DNA of 5,390 nucleotides, taken from assembly GCA_916720335.1 (NCBI GenBank), contig CAKAQU010000110.1, positions 1 through 5,390 of the forward strand, in the 5' to 3' direction. Under the pieces are notes generated by a model that searched no databases, was not told the DNA's origin, and was given only the letters and a program-made list of their open reading frames with translations. Numbering within the stretch: the first letter of the stretch is position 1; the number at the start of each line of letters is the position of its first letter. The stretch is from an uncultured Moraxella sp. Lineage in GTDB: Bacteria > Pseudomonadota > Gammaproteobacteria > Pseudomonadales > Moraxellaceae. Positions 1-5,390 of the stretch are shown in pieces. A program made the translations under genes and the position numbers.

Positions 1-9
1 ATAAAAATT

Positions 10-1113
10 TTAGAAGGGATGATATTTTGAAAATGGTTTAAATGGCAATATCACATCAGCATTTTGGGCTCGATGGCGCAAATAGTGGTCAAGCAAAACA
101 ATTGCAAGCATTGCTTCAGCAATGGGTGTTGCGCGTACGCCTACACAAGGGTCATGACGACCTTTGGTAATAACCTCTGTAGTATTACCTAAAATATTCA
201 CTGTTTTGCCAGTAGTAGTAATGCTTGGAGTAGGTTTTAAAGCAATGGCAACTTTGATGGTTTGACCACTAGAAATTCCGCCTAAAATCCCGCCTGCATG
301 ATTGGATAAAAACCCATCAGCGGTTAATTCATCACGACTTGTATGTCCAAATTGTTCGGCTACCAAAAAACCATCACCAATTTCTACAGCCTTGACTGCA
401 TTGATACTCATCATTGCATGCGCAATATCAGCATCAAGTTTATCAAATACAGGTTCACCTAAACCGACAGGAACATTTTCAGCAAAAATTTCAAGTCGAG
501 CACCGCAACTTGTACCTTGTTCACGCAAAGAAGTAATTAATTGTTCAAATCGTACAACCGCATCTTTATCTCCACAAAAAAATGGGTTTTTTGATACTTC
601 TGCCCAATCCAATTTTTCAACTTTTTCAGTGCCAATCTGGGTTACATGACCGCGGATAACAATCCCCAAATGTTCTGATAAATACTTTTTAGCAATGGCT
701 CCAGCCGCCACACGCATTGCCGTCTCTCTTGCAGAAGCTCGACCACCACCACGATAATCACGAAACCCGTATTTCATGGTATAAGTATAATCAGCGTGAT
801 TGGGGCGAAACAGCTCAGCAATATTACCATAATCTTTTGATTTTTGGTCAGTGTTGCGGATAAGTAGACCAATTGACGTGCCCGTTGTTTTGCCCTCAAA
901 TACCCCAGAAATAATTTCAACCCTATCTGCTTCTTTTCTTTGTGTCGTAAATTTGGATGTGCCGGGTTTTCGTCTATCAAGCTCTATTTGCAAATCTTTC
1001 TCACACAGCGATAGATTTGGTGGCACACCATCGACAATCGCCATCAATCCAACGCCATGCGATTCGCCACATGTTGTTACTTTAAAGACCTGACCAATAC
1101 TATTACCTGACAT
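10..1113 (-). CDS. aroC: Chorismate synthase
   Basis: Cytosolic enzyme of the last common step of the shikimate pathway. It converts 5-enolpyruvylshikimate 3-phosphate to chorismate and needs reduced FMN (EC 4.2.3.5). The 367-residue protein has normal family length and all three family signatures: GESHG at 16-20, GGGRASARET at 122-131, and RHDPCVGVRATP at 319-330. The two conserved histidines that act as acids in the family are visible at H19 (in GESHG) and H106 (in RPNHADYT). The C-terminal HRAQNADV segment is also typical, so the gene is complete; its TAA stop lies 9 bases from the window edge, and any terminator is outside. The ATG start is supported by the family N-terminus MSGNSIGQVFKVTT and by a GGAG Shine-Dalgarno (CTCC at 1119-1122 on the plus strand) five bases upstream. 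It lies 53 bp downstream of prmB in the same direction and is probably cotranscribed, as in E. coli. Confidence 0.98.
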   Translation of the reverse strand: MSGNSIGQVFKVTTCGESHGVGLMAIVDGVPPNLSLCEKDLQIELDRRKPGTSKFTTQRKEADRVEIISGVFEGKTTGTSIGLLIRNTDQKSKDYGNIAELFRPNHADYTYTMKYGFRDYRGGGRASARETAMRVAAGAIAKKYLSEHLGIVIRGHVTQIGTEKVEKLDWAEVSKNPFFCGDKDAVVRFEQLITSLREQGTSCGARLEIFAENVPVGLGEPVFDKLDADIAHAMMSINAVKAVEIGDGFLVAEQFGHTSRDELTADGFLSNHAGGILGGISSGQTIKVAIALKPTPSITTTGKTVNILGNTTEVITKGRHDPCVGVRATPIAEAMLAIVLLDHYLRHRAQNADVILPFKPFSKYHPF

Positions 1114-1166
1114 GATTACTCCAAGTTTACTTTATCATCTATTTTATGTTTTGATTTAGTTTGTAA

Positions 1167-2267
1167 TTATGATAATCCTTTTACCTGCTCAACTTGACGC
1201 GCAAACTCTTCACGGTACTCCAAAAGCTCTGTGCAAGTCATTGCAAATACACCACTACCACCCTTTTCAAAAGTTAACCAATCAAATTGAATTTCTGGAT
1301 AGGCTTGACGTAATGCCCACTCACTATCTCCAACTTCACACACCAAAAGTCCATCAGCCGTTAAGTAGTCTGAAGCGTAATATAAAATTTGATGTACCAA
1401 ATCCAAACCGTCTTGTCCTGCCGCTAAAGCATGTTCGGGTTCATGCAAAAACTCTGGTGGCAGCTCTGCCATTACCGCAGCATCCACATAAGGTGGATTG
1501 GTTACAATCAGCTCATACTGATTTTCTGGGGGTAATTTAGAAAATAAATCACTTTGCAACAGATTAACCTGATGGGCTAAATCATGATGCTCAACATTTA
1601 TACAAGCAACCTCCAAGGCATCTTTGTCAATATCCACAGCATCCACGTTAGCATCAGGAAAAGCTGTCGCCAAAGCAATAGCAATACAGCCTGAACCTGT
1701 GCATAAATCCAAAATTCGCTCAGGAGCTGACAACTGCATTTCTGGCAATCCATGTCCAAAAAATTCACTTTTTTTACTGTCATCCACATCAAAATATGGA
1801 TAAAATTTTTGATTAATCAATTCAGCAATTGGAGAACGAGGAATGAGTACGCGCTCATCTACATAAAATGGTAAATCGCAAAAATACGCTAAATTTATTA
1901 GATAACTTAATGGCTTTCTTTGGATAATACGTTCTGATAGTAATGTTAATACTGCTTGTTTTTCATTCTCTATCAACCGACAATCTAAAATTTCTGAATC
2001 AGCTGACCATTGAAGCGATAGTGAATGCAAGACAATTGCCGCTGCTTCTGCAAACTCATCAGTCGTTCCTTGGGCAACTACCACATCATATTGACGCAGC
2101 TTACTCACCACAAAACGAATAAAATCACGAATGGTCAATAATTGTTCTTGAGCTTGAGCTAATTCGGCGTATAAATCGGTAATATCTTCTTTTGTTAAAG
2201 ACTCTTCTTCTGAAATATATTCAAAATGTGCATTGTTATCATCTAGTAAATCAGGAATGCTTGACAT
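1167..2267 (-). CDS. prmB: 50S ribosomal protein L3 N(5)-glutamine methyltransferase
   Basis: SAM-dependent methyltransferase of the HemK/PrmB family. In E. coli PrmB methylates one glutamine of ribosomal protein L3 (Gln150) during large-subunit assembly. In this 366-residue protein the SAM-binding motif I is DLCTGSGCIAIA (187-198), an acidic SAM-ribose segment follows at AVDID (210-214), and the NPPY motif that holds the target glutamine amide is at 257-260. YVDERVLIPRSPIAELI (135-151) and HEPEHALAAGQDGL (275-288) match PrmB rather than PrmC, the release-factor enzyme. An in-frame TTG at 2298-2300 would add 11 residues. I prefer the ATG at 2265-2267 because the likely promoter would start transcription near 2296 and a weak AGAG lies five bases before the ATG. 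Compared with E. coli PrmB (310 residues) it has about 30 extra acidic N-terminal residues and an insertion at about 158-180, before motif I. It is probably the first gene of an operon with aroC. Confidence 0.95.
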   Translation of the reverse strand: MSSIPDLLDDNNAHFEYISEEESLTKEDITDLYAELAQAQEQLLTIRDFIRFVVSKLRQYDVVVAQGTTDEFAEAAAIVLHSLSLQWSADSEILDCRLIENEKQAVLTLLSERIIQRKPLSYLINLAYFCDLPFYVDERVLIPRSPIAELINQKFYPYFDVDDSKKSEFFGHGLPEMQLSAPERILDLCTGSGCIAIALATAFPDANVDAVDIDKDALEVACINVEHHDLAHQVNLLQSDLFSKLPPENQYELIVTNPPYVDAAVMAELPPEFLHEPEHALAAGQDGLDLVHQILYYASDYLTADGLLVCEVGDSEWALRQAYPEIQFDWLTFEKGGSGVFAMTCTELLEYREEFARQVEQVKGLS

Positions 2268-2302
2268 AAAAACTCTAAAATAATTACATAAATAAGCCAA
2301 GC

Positions 2303-2331
2303 ATTATAAATAAAATTCATTTATTTTGCTA
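2303..2331 (-). promoter_or_regulatory. Probable sigma-70 promoter for prmB-aroC
   Basis: On the minus strand a perfect TATAAT hexamer occupies 2308-2303. Seventeen bases upstream is a weak -35 candidate, TAGCAA (2331-2326), matching TTGACA at three of six positions. Transcription would start near 2296 and give a leader of about 28 bases before the prmB ATG at 2267. Position and the perfect -10 support the call; the poor -35 and the general AT richness limit confidence. Confidence 0.5.
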
Positions 2332-2367
2332 TGAAAAAAATTGATGTTTTTACATTGACTTTTTGGT

Positions 2368-2396
2368 TTGGTTTTTGAATTAAAAATTGTTAGAAT
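2368..2396 (+). promoter_or_regulatory. Probable extended -10 promoter for roxA
   Basis: TAGAAT (2391-2396) matches the -10 consensus at five of six positions. It is preceded by TG one base away (2388-2389), giving an extended -10. A -35 candidate, TTGGTT (2368-2373), lies at the ideal 17-base spacing but matches only in its first three bases. The start would be near 2403, about 20 bases before the roxA ATG. It diverges from the prmB promoter, with about 80 bp between the two -10 elements, so the core elements do not overlap. Confidence 0.5.
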
Positions 2397-2423
2397 ACTT
2401 TATTTAACTTAAGCAAATAAACC

Positions 2424-3578
2424 ATGACCAATTTTACTCAAAAACTACCCTATTGCCTGCCAAATAACATGACCGCAGAAGAATTTTTAAACGATTATTG
2501 GCAAAAAAAACCACTTCTTATCAAAAATGGCTTACCCGCTTTAGCCAATATGTTTGAACCCACCGATGTGCTAGATTTAGCGCTTGAAGATGGTGTATCA
2601 GCCAGACTTATTAGCCAAAATGACGGTAATCCTGACAAATGGTCGCTCAAAAATTCCCCTTTGAATGAAACTGACTTACAAAACACCCCAAAACTTTGGA
2701 CGGTTTTAGTACAAAATTTAGAACAATGGTCACCAGAACTTGGTGAGCTTTGGCAGGCATTTGATTTTATTCCAAGATGGCAACAGGATGATATTATGGT
2801 TTCTGTCGCTCCAAAAGGTGGCTCTGTGGGCAAACATTACGATGAGTATGATGTTTTTTTGGCACAAGGATATGGCAAAAGACGCTGGCAGCTGGGCAAA
2901 ATGTGCAGTCTTGATACGCCTTTTGTAGAAAATCAACCCATTCGCTTGCTAGATGATATGGGTGAGCTTATTTTTGATGAAGTGCTAGAAGCTGGTGATG
3001 TACTGTATGTACCACCAAGATTATCCCACTATGGCGTAGCAGACGATGAATGTCTAACTTTTTCCTTTGGATTTCGTCGCCCCAGTATGGTACAAATTTT
3101 AGATGAAGTTGCTGACATCGCCACTCATCACACAGAATTATTTTCACCAATTGTCTTACCACAAACTAAACAAAATAGCCCTTATGAACTTAGCCAAGAA
3201 AGTCTAAGTGCCATTAAAAATAATCTCATAGACACACTAAATTCTGATGCAGGCAATGATATTATTAAAACTGCACTTGCTGAGCTGATCAGCCGTCGTC
3301 AATATGAGCTTTTAGCTTTTGAAGATGAACTTGATGCCACAACATTAAAAAACCGTTTAGCAAATGGCGAGTGTTTAGCCATTAATCCTGCTAGCCGATT
3401 TGTATTTGTTGATGGTACTTGGTATATTAATGGTAATGATATTTGTTTTAATACTGACGAATTTTTAATATTTGAAAAACTGATTCGAGGTGATGTATTA
3501 ACTTTATCAGATATTGCCACTGATTTATTGCCTGCTGTAGCCGATTGGTTAAATAACAACTGGTTAATTTTATACTAG
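2424..3578 (+). CDS. roxA: Ribosomal protein L16 arginine 3-hydroxylase (RoxA/YcfD-type JmjC oxygenase)
   Basis: Fe(II)- and 2-oxoglutarate-dependent oxygenase of the cupin/JmjC fold. E. coli YcfD hydroxylates Arg81 of ribosomal protein L16. The 384-residue length is close to E. coli YcfD (373). The iron-binding triad is visible as H138 and D140 (in GKHYDEYDVF) and H202 (in PPRLSHYG). R153 in YGKRRWQLG sits where YcfD has the arginine (R140) that binds 2-oxoglutarate. The family N-terminal motif FLNDYWQKKPLLI (21-33) and the substrate-side segment FGFRRPS (215-221) are present. The part after about residue 220 should be the helical dimerisation segment and the C-terminal winged-helix-like domain. 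No good Shine-Dalgarno precedes the ATG (only TTAAG about 10 bases upstream), so translation may be modest or rely on the AT-rich leader. It is a single gene, divergent from prmB and closed by its own terminator. Many pipelines would name it only 'cupin domain protein'. The L16 target in this organism is inferred from the family. Confidence 0.93.
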   Translation: MTNFTQKLPYCLPNNMTAEEFLNDYWQKKPLLIKNGLPALANMFEPTDVLDLALEDGVSARLISQNDGNPDKWSLKNSPLNETDLQNTPKLWTVLVQNLEQWSPELGELWQAFDFIPRWQQDDIMVSVAPKGGSVGKHYDEYDVFLAQGYGKRRWQLGKMCSLDTPFVENQPIRLLDDMGELIFDEVLEAGDVLYVPPRLSHYGVADDECLTFSFGFRRPSMVQILDEVADIATHHTELFSPIVLPQTKQNSPYELSQESLSAIKNNLIDTLNSDAGNDIIKTALAELISRRQYELLAFEDELDATTLKNRLANGECLAINPASRFVFVDGTWYINGNDICFNTDEFLIFEKLIRGDVLTLSDIATDLLPAVADWLNNNWLILY

Positions 3579-3604
3579 CTAATTTATATGGATAGTAATA
3601 TCAC

Positions 3605-3628
3605 AAAGGTCTGTTTTTTCAGACCTTT
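3605..3628 (+). terminator. Intrinsic terminator of roxA
   Basis: A perfect 9-bp stem, AAAGGTCTG (3605-3613) with CAGACCTTT (3620-3628), encloses a loop of six T and is followed by TCTTAATTT. It begins 26 bp after the roxA stop codon. It separates roxA from the downstream protease gene, so the two are probably not one transcription unit. The T-rich side lies downstream on the plus strand, which fits roxA. Confidence 0.87.
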
Positions 3629-3746
3629 TCTTAATTTGATTGTTTATTTTATTTTTATTTCGTATTATTCGTTCACAATTTAGAAAAACTATTTAAAAAA
3701 ATCCTAAAAATTTCGTTGTTTAGCAAAATTTTACCTAAGCAATTCA

Positions 3747-3755
3747 TGTTAAAAT
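3747..3755 (+). promoter_or_regulatory. Possible extended -10 promoter for the DegS-like protease gene
   Basis: TG (3747-3748), one base, then TAAAAT (3750-3755; five of six consensus matches) forms an extended -10 with a predicted start near 3762, about 20 bases before the ATG. No -35 is recognisable at the right distance (AATTTT at 3727-3732), which extended -10 promoters can tolerate. A sigma-E type (GGAACTT...TCTGA) or sigma-32 type site is not visible in the 204-bp gap at 3579-3782. Apart from the roxA terminator, that gap is AT-rich sequence with A and T tracts (about 3640-3720) that could act as an UP element. Confidence 0.4.
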
Positions 3756-3770
3756 AACCTGAATTTTATC

Positions 3771-3775
3771 AAGGA
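3771..3775 (+). promoter_or_regulatory. Shine-Dalgarno site of the DegS-like protease gene
   Basis: AAGGA lies seven bases before the ATG at 3783. This is the best plus-strand ribosome binding site in the window, and it fixes the start so that the full 26-residue cytoplasmic segment before the membrane helix is translated. Confidence 0.72.
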
Positions 3776-3782
3776 TACAAAA

Positions 3783-5165
3783 ATGCATTTAAAAAATACA
3801 CAAAAACCGTCAAATTTATCTAAAAATGAACATTTTTGCACTCAACAAGGATTTAGCGGCTTAAAAATTTTATCTTTATTGATTGCAATCATTTTAGGTG
3901 GTACACTGGTTTGGGTAGCTCTTGATCCAGACTCCAATGGTAAAGCCCTACAAAGTCAATTACCAAGTCAACTTCAATTAAGCCAGCCTGAGCCTGCTGC
4001 CCCTGAAGAACCCAAGCCGGCTGCTCAAAAAGTAGAAGCTCCAGAACAAGTATGGCAACCAACATTGGCTGATACCAACAAAACCAACCCTGATAAACCA
4101 GCGCCTATCACTTCTTATCATGATGCGGTTAGCAAAGCAGCTCAATCTGTGGTTAATATTTATACTACAAAAAAAGTTGAAAACCCTTATGCGGATGACC
4201 CAGTTTTTCAACAGTTTTTTGAATATTATGGACAAGGTCAAGAGCAAAGTGAAGGAGCAGTTAGTTTGGGCTCAGGTGTTATTGTCTCAGCTGATGGTTA
4301 CATCGTGACTAATGCCCATGTTATTGAAAAAGCCGATGAAATTACCGTTGCATTAAATGATGGCAGAAAGACGCTTGCTAAAATTGTTGGTAGCGACCCT
4401 GACAGCGATTTAGCGGTAATCAAGGTGGATTTAGAGGGACTCACACCTCTTGCGTTCCGCCGTGACTCAATTTTAGTAGGTGATGTAGCTTTGGCTATTG
4501 GTAATCCATTTGGAGTTGGTCAAACGGTAACACAAGGGATTATTTCAGCCACTGGACGAGCAGGTCTTGGTGTAAGTAGCTTTGAAGATTTTATTCAAAC
4601 CGATGCTGCTATTAATCCAGGTAATTCTGGTGGTGCCTTAGTTGATGCGAATGGTGCTTTGATTGGTATTAATACTGTCATCTATTCACGTTCTGGCGGC
4701 AGTATGGGCATTGGTTTTGCGATTCCAACCAATATTGTTGAGCAGGTGATGGATGGACTGATTAAAAATGGCAAAGTCAGTCGTGGCTGGTTAGGCATTG
4801 AAATTGCCCCAGTCAATAAAAGCCCTACTGATTTATCCAATGACACAGGGGTAACCATTGCTAATGTTTTATCAGGTGGTCCTGCTGATACCGCAGGATT
4901 AAAAGCTGGTGATGTGGTGTTATCCATCAACAACCAGCCTGTTAAAGACGCTAACGCTCTAATAGGCACAGTTGCGCGCACCACCCCAAATAGTGAACTA
5001 AGTTTGGTTGTTAATCGCAATGGTCAAAAGCAAAATCTATCTGTTACTGTAGGTGAACGTCCAAGCGCCCAACAAGCCAAAACTCCCCAAAACCGCCAAC
5101 TAACCCCTGAAGAAGCTGAAAGAATCCAAAAATTACTTCAGGAGCTGGGCAGAATGCAGCGCTAA
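3783..5165 (+). CDS. degS: Membrane-anchored HtrA-family serine protease with one PDZ domain (DegS-like)
   Basis: Trypsin-fold S1C serine endopeptidase of the periplasm. The 460-residue protein has a short positively charged cytoplasmic segment (1-26), one membrane helix (about 27-47, LKILSLLIAIILGG onward), and a linker rich in Pro, Glu, Gln and Ala (about 49-108). The protease domain follows (about 112-325), then one PDZ domain (about 332-425). The catalytic triad is complete: H179 in TNAHV, D209 in DPDSDLAVIKV, S282 in GNSGGAL. The WLGI segment (336-339) corresponds to the PDZ carboxylate-binding loop. No clear signal peptidase site follows the helix, so it is probably an uncleaved anchor. 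One PDZ plus an anchor is the DegS/AlgW architecture, in which misfolded porin C-termini bind the PDZ and trigger cleavage of an anti-sigma factor. That role is inferred here, since no anti-sigma gene is nearby. It is about 100 residues longer than E. coli DegS (355), through the linker and a 34-residue charged C-terminal tail. Length alone resembles the two-PDZ DegQ/DegP, but no second PDZ is present. Confidence 0.93.
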   Translation: MHLKNTQKPSNLSKNEHFCTQQGFSGLKILSLLIAIILGGTLVWVALDPDSNGKALQSQLPSQLQLSQPEPAAPEEPKPAAQKVEAPEQVWQPTLADTNKTNPDKPAPITSYHDAVSKAAQSVVNIYTTKKVENPYADDPVFQQFFEYYGQGQEQSEGAVSLGSGVIVSADGYIVTNAHVIEKADEITVALNDGRKTLAKIVGSDPDSDLAVIKVDLEGLTPLAFRRDSILVGDVALAIGNPFGVGQTVTQGIISATGRAGLGVSSFEDFIQTDAAINPGNSGGALVDANGALIGINTVIYSRSGGSMGIGFAIPTNIVEQVMDGLIKNGKVSRGWLGIEIAPVNKSPTDLSNDTGVTIANVLSGGPADTAGLKAGDVVLSINNQPVKDANALIGTVARTTPNSELSLVVNRNGQKQNLSVTVGERPSAQQAKTPQNRQLTPEEAERIQKLLQELGRMQR

Positions 5166-5174
5166 TTATTTGTT

Positions 5175-5194
5175 AATGATTTTATCAAATCATT
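5175..5194. terminator. Weak AT-rich hairpin between convergent genes, possible terminator
   Basis: AATGATTT (5175-5182) and AAATCATT (5187-5194) form a perfect 8-bp stem around the loop TATC. It fills most of the 29-bp gap between the protease stop (5165) and the stop of the converging SWIM gene (5195-5197). Only one base pair is G-C and neither side has a long T tract, so it is a poor classical terminator. Its position between two stop codons is the main argument for a role. Confidence 0.35.
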
Positions 5195-5390
5195 TTATTG
5201 GATGGTGTTATTAACAGTTTGTTCGGTCATCATTTTAACCGATAAAATGTGTTTACATAATCCACGTTTTGTTTGATGCTTGGCAAACCACTGGCAAGTG
5301 CATTGTGGTTTGCCATGTTTGATTAAAACTGTGTGTGTAACATCGGTACCAGTAACACGAGCTTCTAGTTCTGTTGGTGTGTTTTTAATC
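5195..5390 (-). CDS. C-terminal part of a SWIM zinc-finger protein (5' end outside window)
   Basis: A minus-strand frame is open from base 5389 to a TAA stop at 5195-5197, giving 64 residues; the start lies beyond the right edge. The visible part contains a SWIM-type zinc-binding motif, CxC-x12-CxH: CTCQWFAKH (visible residues 30-38) and RGLCKHILSV (42-51). The ligands are C30, C32, C45 and H47. The preceding strand-like TDVTHTVLIKHGKPQ and the order 'substrate-like beta strands, CxCxWF, KRGxCKH, hydrophobic helix' fit known SWIM domains. SWIM fingers bind DNA or protein and occur in bacteria in several unrelated contexts, so the function cannot be named from this piece. The domain sits close to the C-terminus, with only 17 residues after the last ligand. 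The gene converges on the protease gene with 29 bp between stop codons and is therefore not in its operon. The other two minus-strand frames contain stops here. Confidence 0.82.
   Translation of the reverse strand, partial: IKNTPTELEARVTGTDVTHTVLIKHGKPQCTCQWFAKHQTKRGLCKHILSVKMMTEQTVNNTIQ
5281..5315. repeat. 11-bp perfect inverted repeat inside the SWIM gene
   Basis: TGGCAAACCAC (5281-5291) is matched exactly by its reverse complement GTGGTTTGCCA (5305-5315) across a 13-base spacer. The spacer starts with another TGGCAA (5292-5297). The repeat covers the codons for GKPQCTCQWFA, including the first two zinc ligands. It could fold as a stem in the SWIM mRNA or in single-stranded DNA. Function is unknown and chance is possible. 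Confidence 0.7.

Noticed and set aside
302..1093. Plus-strand reading frames antisense to aroC
   Set aside because: They lie wholly inside the well-conserved aroC gene, have no recognisable motifs and no ribosome binding sites; they are antisense shadows.
1114..1166. A separate promoter for aroC in the gap after prmB
   Set aside because: A TAAAAT hexamer occurs on the minus strand, but there is no -35 at proper spacing and no extended -10; cotranscription with prmB is simpler.
1169..1540. A 123-codon plus-strand frame antisense to prmB
   Set aside because: It begins opposite the prmB stop codon, encodes a low-complexity His/Leu/Pro-rich protein with no family resemblance, and overlaps conserved PrmB coding sequence.
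1167..2267. prmC (release factor glutamine methyltransferase) as the identity of this gene
   Set aside because: The long N-terminal domain, the YVDERVLIPRSPIAELI segment and the position next to aroC match PrmB; PrmC is shorter and normally lies beside prfA.
2355..2360. TTGACT as the -35 of the roxA promoter
   Set aside because: It is 30 bases from the best -10 (2391-2396), and at the correct 17-base distance the hexamer is AATTAA, a poor -10.
3579..3782. A small RNA or small protein gene in the gap between roxA and the protease gene
   Set aside because: Beyond the roxA terminator and the promoter-like sequence near the ATG, the gap is AT-rich with no second hairpin terminator and no open frame preceded by a ribosome binding site.
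3783..5165. DegP/DegQ-type two-PDZ periplasmic protease
   Set aside because: The total length fits, but only one PDZ can be traced after the protease domain, and the N-terminal helix has no clear cleavage site, so a membrane-anchored DegS-like protein is more likely.

Overview
The window looks like chromosomal DNA from an AT-rich gammaproteobacterium. Gene content, the prmB-aroC order and the protein sequences fit the Moraxellaceae best (Moraxella or Psychrobacter type). The genus is an inference, because no rRNA or species marker is present. It holds four complete genes and the 3' end of a fifth, all intact and tightly packed. There is no tRNA, rRNA, CRISPR array, insertion sequence or prophage gene, and no gene-free stretch longer than about 205 bp.

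Layout. Bases 10-2267 on the minus strand carry prmB (ribosomal protein L3 glutamine methyltransferase) followed by aroC (chorismate synthase). They read in the same direction with a 53-bp gap, the order also found in E. coli, and probably form an operon driven by a promoter with a perfect TATAAT at 2303-2308. A 156-bp divergent intergenic region separates prmB from roxA on the plus strand (2424-3578), an Fe(II)/2-oxoglutarate oxygenase of the L16 arginine hydroxylase (YcfD) family. A strong intrinsic terminator at 3605-3628 closes roxA. Next on the plus strand, with its own ribosome binding site, is a membrane-anchored HtrA-family serine protease with one PDZ domain (3783-5165, DegS-like). 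A partial minus-strand reading frame converges on it from the right edge (5195-5390). It is the C-terminal end of a protein with a SWIM-type zinc finger (CxC...CxH), whose 5' part lies outside the window.

How the genes relate. prmB and roxA are divergent neighbours that both modify 50S proteins near the peptidyl transferase centre (L3 and L16 in E. coli), so the left two thirds can be read as a small ribosome-modification locus attached to aromatic amino acid biosynthesis. The protease is an envelope quality-control or stress-sensing gene with no obvious functional link to them. The SWIM gene is the only part whose role I cannot name.

Most of the window is ordinary housekeeping DNA and I see no convincing undescribed system. 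The points most worth a second look are the truncated SWIM zinc-finger gene with an 11-bp perfect inverted repeat over its metal-binding motif, the prmB/roxA pairing, the N-terminal extension and insertion in PrmB, and the unusually long linker and tail of the DegS-like protease.
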